Of a DNA stretch of 64,000 bases, positions 15,626-24,267 are shown one piece after another. Both the position numbers and the translations under genes were made by a program. The notes below the pieces were generated by a model. That model searched no databases. It saw nothing but the letters and a program-made list of their open reading frames with translations, and had not been told where the DNA came from. Source of the DNA: JANXLS01 sp037129555. GTDB taxonomy: Bacteria > Planctomycetota > SZUA-567 > H5-PLA8. Each line of letters starts with the position of its first letter. Position 1 is the stretch's first letter. The DNA is taken from positions 1 to 64,000 of the forward strand of contig JBAXUS010000008.1 in the NCBI GenBank assembly GCA_037129555.1, read 5' to 3'.

Positions 15626-17719
15626 ATGCGAGAAATAATTCGGGAACGCCTCAAAGCGATCGGGGACCGGGTCTCCGAAGCGAACCTGATGGAATTGACG
15701 GAGATGGTCTGGAGCACCGATAAGCAAGCCTCAATTTCGTCATATCATGCGACCTATCGCCACGTGTCGGCGAAGCTTCGCGAATGGAACATCCGCGCTC
15801 GTCCGTTCGAAGCGCCCGCTGACGGAAAGAGCGTCTTCGGCGATTGGAAGATGTCCACGGGCTGGGAGTGTACGTCTGCCCTGTTGGAAGTCATCGACCC
15901 GTTCGAACTGCGCCACAAGATTCTGGCGGAACGCAAAAAACGCACGCAAGCCATCGTTTCGTATTCAGGTTCAACGACCTCTGGCGGCGTCACGGCTGTC
16001 GCCATCCGCATCCGCGATCAAGCTGAATTCGACTCCAAAAAATCGCAGATCAAAGGCAAGCTGGTCTACACGATCATGGAACCGCGCTCGGTCAAAATGA
16101 TCATGTTGCACGCGGGTGCTGTCGGGTTGATTTCGAGCTGGTCACCTGCCGAACGCTACTTGCCCGACGCGACGGCATCGATTGAAAGTTGGAGCAACAA
16201 CGTCGGCTACGGCGGTTTCCACGAAGGCGATGCCGCCTTCCCAGCGATGATGGTCAGTCCTGAAATGGGCGTCGAATTGGACGTACTCTTTGATCGCGGC
16301 GCGGTGCGTTTGCGCATGGTCATCGACGCGAAATTCGAACCCGAAGCAGCATTGCCGGTCACGTGCGGTTACATCGATGCGACGATGCAGGAAGAGATCG
16401 TCGCGGTCTGTTCGACGCAGCGCCAGGGCGCGAACGCGTGCGGTACTGGAGCGGCTGTCGCGCTCGAAGCCATGCGCGCCATTCACGAAGGTGCGACGGC
16501 TGGAGACATTCCGCCGTTGAAGCGCGCGATCCGTGCGTTGTTGACCACGCGTGGCAGCGGCACGATCGGTTTCGCCGCGCGCAATCCCGGCATTCTGCGC
16601 CGCGCCGTCGCCGCGTTGAATCTCGATTCCGTCGGCCGTTATCAGGAACAGGCCAGCGCGTCGCTCAAGCGCTACTTCTGTCCGGATGCCGTGCCGTCAA
16701 TCACGGACACGCTACTCAGCGTTCTGTTGCAGGAACATTTCGGAAGCGCACTGCCGTACGCGCGTATGGATTCAGGCCCCTATGGATTTGTCGATAACGG
16801 TTACAACGATCCGTTGATCGGCGTCCCGACTCCGGCGATTCGCGGGACCGATCGCCTGTCTGGAACGTCGGCGGATTCGGCGGATTTGATTTCGACGAAA
16901 GCGCTGAAAGCGTTCGCGACGATTGCCGGCGCGTACATGCATATCCTCTCGACCTGCACGCAAAAAGAAGCGTGTTGGCTGGCGCACGAAACGGTGCGGC
17001 GCTACGGTACGCGAATCGAAAACGCCGCTGCCGATTGCGCGAGTGTCTTGCATCTCGCCGCATCGGAAGATGCGAAAAAAGCGGCGATGGCGAAGGCGTT
17101 CGACCGCATGGAATACATTAAGGAAATCTCCGAGAAGGCTGTGATGTCGGCGAAGAATTTCATGCTCCGCGACGAACGCGCGTCCGGGCATTTGATTCTG
17201 ATGAAGTACTGCCGCCATTTGCGCCGCTTGGTCGATCTCGAAAAACGCCGCTTGAAGGAACTGGCGGATTGCGACGCGGGCGAACTCGTCCCGGTGAAAG
17301 TCGATGCGGATTTGGCGGGCATTCGTCCCTACAAAAAATTCATCGGCACGCCGACGTACGAAGCCATCCCTGCGGATCAACGCCACGACGACCACGGCCC
17401 GATCCCGAACCCGCGCGAAGACGGCATGCTCCACGCCGCGACGTTCTGGGCGAGTGGACACAACACGTTCGAAGACATCGCGCGTTCGATCACGCATGAA
17501 TTCGAAAAGGAACCGTGCGCGAACTTGTGGCGCCATTTCCGCTTCATGGAAAAGCACGGCATGATGCTGTTGTTGAAGCCGGGCGAAGCCGTGCCGAAGC
17601 CGCCGAAACCCGCGAGCCTCGACAAGGGCCATGCAGACGCGGAAGCGCCTGTTGAAGAAGCTCCGTTCGAAGTCGCGCCGGTCGAGGAAGTAGCGGCAGA
17701 AGAAACCGCCGCTGAGTAA
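15626..17719 (+). CDS. M28/DUF4910-like aminopeptidase homologue, probably inactive
   Basis: 697 residues, no signal peptide. Residues about 125-190 resemble a PA insert (KLVYTIMEP, then MLHAGAVGLIS). Residues about 265-430 resemble an M28 zinc peptidase core, but the GANDNASG-type metal motif reads GANACGTGAAVALEA and the C-terminal His-Thr-Ser-Ala-Asp motif reads SGTSADSADLI, so key zinc ligands are missing. A helical region follows, then an acidic Glu/Ala/Pro tail (about 650-697). AAGGAG precedes the ATG. The neighbours do not fix a role. It could be a scaffold or a divergent enzyme; family assignment is moderately sure. Confidence 0.65.
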   Translation: MREIIRERLKAIGDRVSEANLMELTEMVWSTDKQASISSYHATYRHVSAKLREWNIRARPFEAPADGKSVFGDWKMSTGWECTSALLEVIDPFELRHKILAERKKRTQAIVSYSGSTTSGGVTAVAIRIRDQAEFDSKKSQIKGKLVYTIMEPRSVKMIMLHAGAVGLISSWSPAERYLPDATASIESWSNNVGYGGFHEGDAAFPAMMVSPEMGVELDVLFDRGAVRLRMVIDAKFEPEAALPVTCGYIDATMQEEIVAVCSTQRQGANACGTGAAVALEAMRAIHEGATAGDIPPLKRAIRALLTTRGSGTIGFAARNPGILRRAVAALNLDSVGRYQEQASASLKRYFCPDAVPSITDTLLSVLLQEHFGSALPYARMDSGPYGFVDNGYNDPLIGVPTPAIRGTDRLSGTSADSADLISTKALKAFATIAGAYMHILSTCTQKEACWLAHETVRRYGTRIENAAADCASVLHLAASEDAKKAAMAKAFDRMEYIKEISEKAVMSAKNFMLRDERASGHLILMKYCRHLRRLVDLEKRRLKELADCDAGELVPVKVDADLAGIRPYKKFIGTPTYEAIPADQRHDDHGPIPNPREDGMLHAATFWASGHNTFEDIARSITHEFEKEPCANLWRHFRFMEKHGMMLLLKPGEAVPKPPKPASLDKGHADAEAPVEEAPFEVAPVEEVAAEETAAE

Positions 17720-17733
17720 TGAACCCTAACAGC

Positions 17734-17830
17734 CATTTGTCATTAGTTATTAGTCATGTGTCATGTGTCATTTGTTGAGCGCCGCGCGGCACTGCAAAAA
17801 TGACTAATAACTAATGACAAATGACAAATG
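17734..17830. repeat. Palindromic interspersed repeat, TGACAAAT family (copy A)
   Basis: Arms of 23 bp are perfect reverse complements at about 17734-17755 and 17801-17823, built from CATTTGTCATTAGTTATTAG and its complement. The spacer holds tandem TCATGTG units and the right side repeats TGACAAA. Related copies lie at 19776, 53452 and 54309. Confidence 0.8.
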
Positions 17831-17853
17831 GTCTTTTCTTTACGGAAAGCCCA

Positions 17854-18495
17854 ATGCCTTTCTCCCCCGAAAATCCTCACATCTCCGCCGCCTTTATTCT
17901 AAGCGGTGTCTTCAGCCAGTTCGGCGACCCGCTCGATTTCCTAGCACGGTCGTTTGGCATCAACGCGAAAGCCGACCGTCAGCAACTGGCCGAGAGCCTC
18001 GCGGATCGCGGCGGCATGGGCATGCCCCGAGCCGAAGCGCGCGGCTCGGATAAGGCTACGCATTTTCGCATCGAGATCGTCGGGAAGTGCGAAGGCAAAA
18101 TGGTCGCGCAATGCAAGATGTCCTTGCGCGCGCCGCTGATGACGCTCCGCGAAATGGAAGAATGCGCGCTGGCCATGACGATGGGTCATTCGCGCGTCGT
18201 CATGGGTGTGCAAATCACACGCGGAAAACGTCCCGAAACCATCGCCGGCCTCGACCGCGAAAAATCCGAAACATTCCTGCGCCTGTATCCGCAAAACGTT
18301 TTCAACACCGCGTTCTTCAAAGACCACGTCGCCGTGATGAAGAAGGACAAGAAAGTGAAGCTGCTCGAAGTCGAAAACGCGGTGATGGTGGAACTGATCA
18401 AGCCGTGGATGTACTACGACATGCCGATCCCAAAACGCAGCGGGACGATGGCGGAGAATCTGCTGCCGTTTACGAAAACGAATGATGGGGAGTAG
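17854..18495 (+). CDS. Hypothetical protein (213 aa)
   Basis: 213 residues from the ATG at 17854 (an upstream ATG at 17821 lies inside the palindromic repeat and has no ribosome site). Soluble, rather basic, mixed alpha/beta; motifs such as MVAQCKMSLRAPLMTLREME and FKDHVAVMKKDKKVKLLEVE are visible but not recognised. It follows the M28-like gene at 134 bases on the same strand and converges on dinB with a 15-base gap. Function unknown. Confidence 0.75.
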   Translation: MPFSPENPHISAAFILSGVFSQFGDPLDFLARSFGINAKADRQQLAESLADRGGMGMPRAEARGSDKATHFRIEIVGKCEGKMVAQCKMSLRAPLMTLREMEECALAMTMGHSRVVMGVQITRGKRPETIAGLDREKSETFLRLYPQNVFNTAFFKDHVAVMKKDKKVKLLEVENAVMVELIKPWMYYDMPIPKRSGTMAENLLPFTKTNDGE

Positions 18496-18510
18496 AAAAG
18501 AAGTACGCGA

Positions 18511-19713
18511 TCACTCGCTCGGCGTCCCCGTATTCTCCGACCGCTTCTCCAACAGTCGTCCGAACGTCACCGCGCTGTCGCCAAATTTCCCGCGCAACCG
18601 GTCAATCGCCACAGCCGCGCGTTCTTTTTTCTGATGATCCTCGTCCGAAAAAAGGCTCTTCTCTGCGTTCTCCGCCCGAACCAAATGCGTCGCCGTTACA
18701 CCCAGCAACCGCACGCCGCGTCCGGAAAGTTGTACTCGATCACGCAACATCGTCCGAGCCGCGTGATACAACGGCTCAGACAAATCCGTCGGCTCTTCAA
18801 ACATCAGCGCGCGCGAAATTCGCGTGAAGTCGCCGAACTTTACCTTCAACGTCACGCCGCCACATTTCAAATGCTCCGAACGCAAACGGCTCGCGACTTC
18901 ATCACTGAACGCCAACAACTCGCGCTCCATCGCGTCGAGTGCGAACAGGTCCTTCGCGAACGTATTCTCGCGCCCGAGCGTCTTCGACATCCCGCCGACT
19001 TCGACTTCGCCGACATCAATGCCTTGAGCCAGCGACAGTAATCTCGACGCGCTTTCAAGCCCTATCCGACGCGCCAGCCATTCCGGATCGAGCGCCAAAA
19101 GATCGGAGATTTTCACGATCCCCAATTCAGTCAACCGCTCACCCGTTTTCGTCCCAACACCCCACAACCGCGACACCGGCAGCGGATTCAATATCGCCGC
19201 AGCATGGTCACGCCCCGGAGGAATCACGACGAATCCGTTCGGCTTCCGCAGATCGCTCGCCACTTTCGCCAAGAATTTATTTTCAGCCACACCGACCGAC
19301 GCAACCAATCCAGTCTCCGAAAAAACCTCGTTCTTGATCCGCCGACCGATACTCTCAGCGCTCCCGAAAAGTTTCAGCGAACCGCCGACATCGAGATACG
19401 CTTCATCCAGTGAGACCGTCTGAATCTGATCCGTGTAGCGCTCAAACACCGCGACCACTTCGCGCGATTTCTCAGCATATCGATCCATCCGCGGCACCCG
19501 CCACAACGCGCTGGGACACAACCGCGCCGCCTGAGAACTCGGCATCGCAGAATGCACACCAAACGCCCGCGCTTCGTAACTCGCCGTACACACTACTCCG
19601 CGCGAATCCGGTCGCCCGCCCACAATCAACGGCTTCCCCTTCAACTCCGGAAAGTCCAGAATCTCCACCGCTGCGTAGAACTGATCGAGATCGATATGAA
19701 TGATCGAGGACAC
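18511..19713 (-). CDS. dinB: DNA polymerase IV (DinB)
   Basis: 400 residues, Y-family translesion polymerase. The palm metal ligands are seen in IIHIDLDQFYAAVE (start of the protein) and SLDEAYLD (about 103). The helix-hairpin-helix region LWGVGTKTGERL (about 185) and the C-terminal little-finger domain follow. Length is slightly above E. coli DinB. No clear beta-clamp motif was confirmed at the C-terminus. It copies damaged templates with low fidelity and is often SOS-controlled; I saw no LexA box upstream, but only a partial repeat element. Confidence 0.95.
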   Translation of the reverse strand: MSSIIHIDLDQFYAAVEILDFPELKGKPLIVGGRPDSRGVVCTASYEARAFGVHSAMPSSQAARLCPSALWRVPRMDRYAEKSREVVAVFERYTDQIQTVSLDEAYLDVGGSLKLFGSAESIGRRIKNEVFSETGLVASVGVAENKFLAKVASDLRKPNGFVVIPPGRDHAAAILNPLPVSRLWGVGTKTGERLTELGIVKISDLLALDPEWLARRIGLESASRLLSLAQGIDVGEVEVGGMSKTLGRENTFAKDLFALDAMERELLAFSDEVASRLRSEHLKCGGVTLKVKFGDFTRISRALMFEEPTDLSEPLYHAARTMLRDRVQLSGRGVRLLGVTATHLVRAENAEKSLFSDEDHQKKERAAVAIDRLRGKFGDSAVTFGRLLEKRSENTGTPSE

Positions 19714-19775
19714 AAACGTTCCGTTCGTAGGAAATGACGGCGTGAATTAAAGCGCCGTTGCCGTTAAACGACATA

Positions 19776-19806
19776 TGAAAAATCACAAATAACTAATGAC
19801 AAATAG
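19776..19806. repeat. Partial TGACAAAT-family repeat (copy B)
   Basis: AATCACAAATAACTAATGAC followed by AAATAG resembles one arm of the palindrome at 17734. Only one arm is present here. Confidence 0.5.
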
Positions 19807-19953
19807 TGCTGTTTTAAAAGCGAAGACGAGACGTCAAACAGAATCACATAAAGTCCGAACACCATACTTCCGATACCATTAATAGGGGTGAGTCAAGATA
19901 AATTCAATGCGGTTGCCCTAAATCGCATCGCATTTCTCCGGGGGGAGAACATA

Positions 19954-20646
19954 ATGTTGCAGGGTATGATTCGCGCAGCGATGGCCGCGCTCGTGTTCGC
20001 TATCGCAATTCTCGTTTACATCAATTATTTCCATCGCTCGGATTCGGGGTTGACCGATCATTCCGAATTGGCCACCGCGCCAGAAGTCCCGAAAGTCCCG
20101 TCGAATCCCGACGCGGTTTCAGCCGCACAAAATGCAATCACGAATCAAGACGCGTCGAGCGATGCCGGGACGAAACTCCAACGCGCTGAAATCCTCGACA
20201 ACGGAGGCGAATTGGCCGACGTGGTCGACTTACCGCCAGCGCCCCGCATGCGACCGTCGAACCTGACAGCTCCCGCGCAAGCCGCTGCTCCCAAAGCGAC
20301 CGGAAAGCGAACGCATATCGTCCAACCCGGCGAATCGCTGTGGTCGATCAGTAAGAAATATTTGGGCAACGGTGAATTGAATGCCAAGATCGCTGACTGC
20401 AACGGTCTGACATCAAAGGATCGCATCCGCGCCGGTCAAGTGCTCGTGATTCCCGATGGCTCGCAACCCGCAGTCGCTCAAACACCCGTTCGCCCGGCAC
20501 CGTTAGTCCGTGCGCCCGTTGAAGCCGCACATTCGGCTGAAGACTTGGCCGACGACGACGACGCCCGCCGTGTCACGCGAACATCACGAAACAATGACCA
20601 CGGCTCGCCGTCCATCATGAGCACGACAGTTCCGAACAAGTATTAA
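19954..20646 (+). CDS. Membrane-anchored LysM-domain protein
   Basis: 230 residues from the ATG at 19954, chosen for the GGGGGAGA site seven bases upstream. A single N-terminal transmembrane helix (about 6-25) is followed by an Asp/Ala/Pro-rich linker and one LysM domain at about 117-165 (THIVQPGESLWSISKKYLGN to GQVLVIPD), which binds N-acetylglucosamine in peptidoglycan. The C-terminal tail is Pro- and Asp-rich. Probably an inner-membrane protein reaching into the cell wall. A strong terminator follows immediately. Confidence 0.85.
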   Translation: MLQGMIRAAMAALVFAIAILVYINYFHRSDSGLTDHSELATAPEVPKVPSNPDAVSAAQNAITNQDASSDAGTKLQRAEILDNGGELADVVDLPPAPRMRPSNLTAPAQAAAPKATGKRTHIVQPGESLWSISKKYLGNGELNAKIADCNGLTSKDRIRAGQVLVIPDGSQPAVAQTPVRPAPLVRAPVEAAHSAEDLADDDDARRVTRTSRNNDHGSPSIMSTTVPNKY

Positions 20647-20649
20647 AAA

Positions 20650-20717
20650 GTAGAGCCGAATTTTATTCGGCTTTTTTGTGCCGAGACTAACAGAGCCGAA
20701 TCGAAATTCGGCTCTAC
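20650..20717. repeat. Palindromic repeat, GTAGAGCCGAA family (copy 1)
   Basis: Starts with GTAGAGCCGAA and ends with TTCGGCTCTAC, enclosing two hairpins. Copies 2 and 3 lie at 21851 and 46021. The first hairpin here also serves as a terminator. Confidence 0.8.
20654..20678 (+). terminator. Rho-independent terminator after the LysM gene
   Basis: AGCCGAAT / ATTCGGCT stem of eight pairs with a three-base loop, followed by TTTTTT, eight bases after the LysM stop codon. Confidence 0.85.
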
Positions 20718-20731
20718 ATTTTTAACAGCTG

Positions 20732-21412
20732 TCATTTCGGTTTTGAGTTCATTGCGCCGTACAATCCCTTCTTGCGAATATACGCCTCGACATCGCTGCG
20801 CAAATACCCGGGAAGTTTTTGATCCGACGCAAGCAGCTCTCGGATTAGAGTCGAACTGATGTCCACCCGCTGAACTTTCGCGACGCCTGCCTTCAATTTC
20901 TTGACTGCGCGCTCGCCCAATTCACTCCCCAACCGCTTCCACAACGACAACAAAATCTGCGCCTCACGCCGTTCAGCAATGGCGAAATTAATCAGCGACA
21001 ACAGTTCCTTGATCTCATACCATTGCGGCAAATCGGCAAGACTATCCGAGCCAATCAGGAAAAATATCTCCGCATCCGGGCCATACGCGGCGCGAACCTG
21101 CCGTGCGGTTTCGACCGTGTAGCTCACACCGCCGCGCGTGATTTCGAAATCGCTGACTTCCAATCCGCGCATGTTGTGAACGGCGAGCCGACACATTTCA
21201 AGCCGGTCTTCAGCGGACGCATGCGCCCCACCCGCGCGTTTATGCGGAGCCATCGCGGCGGGAAGCAGGATCACTTTTTCGAGTTTTAATTCGGCCATGA
21301 TCTGCTGGGCGATCGACAGATGCCCAACATGAATCGGATCGAACGACCCGCCGAAAAGGCCGAAGCGTTTGAGCGGCCCGAAGGGCAGGGCGGGGGTGGG
21401 ATCAATGCTCAT
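20732..21412 (-). CDS. nadD: Nicotinate-nucleotide adenylyltransferase
   Basis: 226 residues from the ATG at 21412, which has an AGGTAG site; the longer frame runs into a hairpin repeat and is unlikely. FGLFGGSFDPIHVGHL carries the nucleotidyltransferase HxGH motif, and DISSTLIRELL the SSTxIR signature. The enzyme joins nicotinate mononucleotide and ATP to make deamido-NAD in the cytoplasm, an essential NAD synthesis step. Neighbour ppnP is on the same strand with a hairpin in between. Confidence 0.95.
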   Translation of the reverse strand: MSIDPTPALPFGPLKRFGLFGGSFDPIHVGHLSIAQQIMAELKLEKVILLPAAMAPHKRAGGAHASAEDRLEMCRLAVHNMRGLEVSDFEITRGGVSYTVETARQVRAAYGPDAEIFFLIGSDSLADLPQWYEIKELLSLINFAIAERREAQILLSLWKRLGSELGERAVKKLKAGVAKVQRVDISSTLIRELLASDQKLPGYLRSDVEAYIRKKGLYGAMNSKPK

Positions 21413-21449
21413 GAGTGTACTACCTATCCGACACTTCAACATTGAGGGT

Positions 21450-21485
21450 GGGTGCCACGGAGCAGAGTACTGCTCCATGGCACCC
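21450..21485. repeat. Long near-perfect hairpin between ppnP and nadD
   Basis: GGGTGCCA and TGGCACCC enclose GGAGCAG / CTGCTCC with a four-base loop; fifteen pairs with one mismatch. No T-run, so it is more likely a REP-type element or an RNA-stabilising hairpin than a terminator. Confidence 0.7.
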
Positions 21486-21492
21486 TTTGAAT

Positions 21493-21819
21493 TTACGCCA
21501 GGAACGAACAGACATATTCACCGATGCCGCTGTCCACAGCGATTTCAAAATACGATTTTCCCGGAACGTTGAACTCGGTGCCGGCTTCGTACGTTGTCCA
21601 TTCAGTCGCGCCCGCCAATTTCACGCGGCAAGCTCCGCCGACAATCTGCATCAATTCCGGCGCGCCTGTGTCGAATTTGTACGTGCCCTTGTTGATCAGG
21701 CCGATTGTTTTCTTCGTACCATCAGCGAACAAAATCGTGTGGCTGATCACGCCGCCGTCGAAGTACACGTTCGCTTTGCACACCACGCTGACGTTATCAA
21801 ATTGCTTGGGACTGCTCAT
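21493..21819 (-). CDS. ppnP: Pyrimidine/purine nucleoside phosphorylase PpnP
   Basis: 108 residues, single-domain cupin of the PpnP (former DUF1255/YaiE) family; NVYFDGGVISHTI, the central EWTTYEAGTEFNVPGKSYFE and the C-terminal YVCSF are typical. Length is slightly above the usual 95. The enzyme splits nucleosides with phosphate to give the free base and ribose 1-phosphate. AGGAG precedes the ATG. Confidence 0.9.
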   Translation of the reverse strand: MSSPKQFDNVSVVCKANVYFDGGVISHTILFADGTKKTIGLINKGTYKFDTGAPELMQIVGGACRVKLAGATEWTTYEAGTEFNVPGKSYFEIAVDSGIGEYVCSFLA

Positions 21820-21850
21820 GGCTTCTCCTGACGTTTTAGTTTAAGTATCA

Positions 21851-21917
21851 GTAGAGCCGAATTCCGATTCGGCTTTTGTATTGGGATGCACTGAGCCGAA
21901 ACGGAATTCGGCTCTAC
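21851..21917. repeat. Palindromic repeat, GTAGAGCCGAA family (copy 2)
   Basis: GTAGAGCCGAATTC opening, GAATTCGGCTCTAC closing, with an internal GCCGAATTCCGATTCGGC hairpin followed by TTTTG. It lies between two minus-strand genes. Confidence 0.8.
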
Positions 21918-21920
21918 ATC

Positions 21921-22451
21921 TTACGCTTCCGCTTTTTTCGCGATGCGGACGAGCCATTCATTTGCGATGGCGGATTGTAAGTTCTGCGATTCGGAAATCG
22001 CGTCTTCGGTGAACGTGTGCTCTTCGTCTTCACCGATGTATTCGTCGCGGTCGTTGATCATCACGCCACCGGGCTTCATGCAGCGGTAGGTCAACGGGCC
22101 ATTGTCGTCGGGGCTGAATTTTTCAACGGAAACGACTTCGACCTTCTCAGCCTTCTTAAATTTAAAACTGCTGTTGAGGATGCCGACTTTCTGCAAATTC
22201 GCCAGCCCCTGTTTGAACGGAGCCTGCTCAAATTTGACGTATTCTTCAGCGCCTTCCAAAGGCCAGGACGAGTAGTCCACATGGATTTCGTTCGAATCGA
22301 TAAATTCGACCAGCGCCGCAACTTTTGCCGTCACGACTTTGACTTGAATCGGCTCCAATTCCTCCACGCGATAATCCTTCAGCCACTTCGACTCCAGCGT
22401 TTTGAGCTCGGTGTGTGCGTCGTTCTTGTCTGTTTTCTTCTTCTTGGCCAT
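21921..22451 (-). CDS. Hypothetical protein (176 aa)
   Basis: 176 residues with a Lys-rich start (MAKKKKTDKN) and otherwise acidic, soluble composition. Regions IDSNEIHVDYSSWPLEGAEE and CMKPGGVMINDRDEYIGEDE are distinctive but not recognised. Downstream is a palindromic repeat, upstream a hairpin with a minus-strand T-run that could attenuate its transcript. Function unknown. Confidence 0.75.
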   Translation of the reverse strand: MAKKKKTDKNDAHTELKTLESKWLKDYRVEELEPIQVKVVTAKVAALVEFIDSNEIHVDYSSWPLEGAEEYVKFEQAPFKQGLANLQKVGILNSSFKFKKAEKVEVVSVEKFSPDDNGPLTYRCMKPGGVMINDRDEYIGEDEEHTFTEDAISESQNLQSAIANEWLVRIAKKAEA

Positions 22452-22501
22452 TGCTGCATCCTGCTTTATAAAAGATTGAAACGTGAGCGTGGGATCTCAC
22501 C

Positions 22502-22532
22502 AAATAAAAGAGCCGGAAGCCCCCGCCTCCGG
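22502..22532 (-). terminator. Minus-strand terminator-like hairpin in the leader of the 176-aa gene
   Basis: Read on the minus strand, CCGGAGG / CTTCCGG pairs over seven bases with loop CGGGGG and is followed by CTCTTTTATTT. There is no gene on this strand upstream of it, so it would end a short leader RNA or act as an attenuator for the gene starting at 22451. Confidence 0.4.
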
Positions 22533-22620
22533 TCACTCTCTTATACGCGATCCAGACGCTTTTTCCAGTCGTCAATAGTGAAAACACAGATCGCATTCGC
22601 AACGCGTTTGAATGTTCCAC

Positions 22621-22649
22621 GTGACACGAGCACACTTCTCGATTACACT
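22621..22649 (+). promoter_or_regulatory. Candidate promoter of der, implying a leaderless mRNA
   Basis: GTGACA, 17-base spacer, TACACT at 22644-22649; the predicted start coincides with the ATG at 22657 and no ribosome binding site is visible. Confidence 0.45.
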
Positions 22650-22656
22650 GACTCAA

Positions 22657-24084
22657 ATGGGAACTACTAAAATTGCACCGCGCTCTGTGCCAATCCGGCA
22701 TAAGACGAAAAAATTACCGTCCTCGCCGATTTCCGCAGCACACCGCGAAAACACTCCGGGCCTCGTCCAGACGAACTATCCGACCGTGGCACTCGTCGGT
22801 CGTCCGAACGTGGGCAAATCCAGCATCTTCAACGCGCTGTTGAAGCGAGAGATTTCGATCACCGACGCTCGCGCCGGGACCACACGCGACCGCGTGCTTC
22901 ATCCGATTGAATTGTGCGGCAAGCCGTGCGATTTGATGGACACCGGCGGCATCGGCATCGTGGACGCCGCCATGCTCTCGGCGGAAATCGATTCGCAGAT
23001 TCAGAAAGCAATTCACGCCGCGACGATTCTCGTTCACGTCGTGGATGCGCAGGATGGATTGACTCCACTGGACCGCGAAGTCTCGGCGCGCTTGAGGAAA
23101 CTCAATCGCCCGATGCTGATCGCGGCGAATAAAATCGAAGGCAAGGAAGCGAAGTTGCTCGTCTCGGAATTCGGCGAACTGGGCATTCAGCCCATCATCC
23201 CGGTTTCGGCGCTGCATCGTCAGGGACTCGACGATCTCGAAGAAGCCATCGCAGCCGTCATGCCGTTGTGCGACGAGCGCGGCGATCAATGGGAAGACAT
23301 GCCGCGCATCGCGGTCGTTGGTCGGCGCAATGTTGGGAAGAGCAGTTTCTGCAACGCGCTCGCGAAAGAAGAACGTACGATTGTCTCCTCGATTCCTGGC
23401 ACTACGCGCGATTCCGTTGACGTGCTGCTCGAAAAAGACAGCCAGCAATTTGTACTCGTGGACACCGCTGGAATGCGGCGTATGAAAGAGCCTGAAGGCC
23501 CCGTCGAATTCTTTTCGCAAGTCCGTACCGAACGCGCGTTGAGCCGCTGCGATGTGGTGATTTTGATGATCGCGTCGAAAGAAGGCATCAGCACCACGGA
23601 TCGAAAATTGTGCGATCAAATCACCGACGAATGCAAACCGGTGTTGATCGTGGTCAACAAGTGGGACGAAAGCAAAGGCGTTGAGACGGGAACGTATTTG
23701 AAGTACATCGAAGAGCGCTTGCCCGCGCTGCGCAATTCCCCGGTCGCGTTCACGTCCGCGATCACAGGTGCTCGCTGCTGGCAGGCGATTGATGTCGCGC
23801 TGGATTTGTATCGCCAGAGCAGCATGTTGGTTCCGACGCCGATCTTGAACAAGGCGATTGAACGCGCTGAATTTGAACACGAACCGCCGGCGAATAAAGG
23901 TTTCAAGCCGCGCTTGTTGTACGGCGTTCAAGTCGCGGTGCGCCCGCCGACTGTCGTGATCAACTGCCGTCATCCCGACAAGATCGATAAAAAGTACAAC
24001 CGGTATTTGCAGAACCGACTGCGCGAAATTCTCGGCATCGATGAAATCCCGATCAAGATTTTCTTGCGCGAAGCCCCGCGTTAA
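22657..24084 (+). CDS. der: Ribosome-assembly GTPase Der (EngA)
   Basis: 475 residues, two tandem GTPase domains followed by a KH-like domain. The first has GRPNVGKSS, then DTGG and ANKIEG; the second has GRRNVGKSS, DTAGM and VNKWD. The first NKxD motif reads NKIE, a change in the guanine-specificity Asp. A basic N-terminal extension of about 45 residues precedes the first domain. Der acts in maturation of the 50S subunit. The ATG at 22657 is favoured; an in-frame ATG at 22612 would lie upstream of the predicted promoter. Confidence 0.95.
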   Translation: MGTTKIAPRSVPIRHKTKKLPSSPISAAHRENTPGLVQTNYPTVALVGRPNVGKSSIFNALLKREISITDARAGTTRDRVLHPIELCGKPCDLMDTGGIGIVDAAMLSAEIDSQIQKAIHAATILVHVVDAQDGLTPLDREVSARLRKLNRPMLIAANKIEGKEAKLLVSEFGELGIQPIIPVSALHRQGLDDLEEAIAAVMPLCDERGDQWEDMPRIAVVGRRNVGKSSFCNALAKEERTIVSSIPGTTRDSVDVLLEKDSQQFVLVDTAGMRRMKEPEGPVEFFSQVRTERALSRCDVVILMIASKEGISTTDRKLCDQITDECKPVLIVVNKWDESKGVETGTYLKYIEERLPALRNSPVAFTSAITGARCWQAIDVALDLYRQSSMLVPTPILNKAIERAEFEHEPPANKGFKPRLLYGVQVAVRPPTVVINCRHPDKIDKKYNRYLQNRLREILGIDEIPIKIFLREAPR

Positions 24085-24094
24085 AGTTGACATT

Positions 24095-24150
24095 TCCCTC
24101 TCCCTGCGGGGAGAGGGCCGACACAGGTACTCCTGTGCGGGGTGAGGGGG
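24095..24150. repeat. CCCTCTCCC-type interspersed repeat (copy 1)
   Basis: CCCTCTCCCTGCGGGGAGAG then GGCCGAC and a second hairpin ending GGGGTGAGGG. A related copy in the opposite orientation lies at 35671. This type of repeat is common between genes in many bacterial phyla. Confidence 0.75.
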
Positions 24151-24212
24151 AAAACGTTGATTAATCCCAGCACTCCACTTTCAAAAGAACTCACTCATAA
24201 AATTGCCAAACA

Positions 24213-24241
24213 AAAAAGGGACCGCTAAGCGGTCCCTTTTT
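24213..24241. terminator. Bidirectional terminator between der and the OmpA gene
   Basis: AAAAGGGACCGC / GCGGTCCCTTTT with a three-base loop, with A-run on the left and T-run on the right, so it can serve both convergent genes. Confidence 0.92.
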
Positions 24242-24267
24242 CACAACATAGGATTGTTGAGACTCGT

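Noticed and set aside
22714..24093. Minus-strand frame of 459 codons opposite der
   Set aside because: der is certain by its two GTPase domains; the antisense translation shows no motif.
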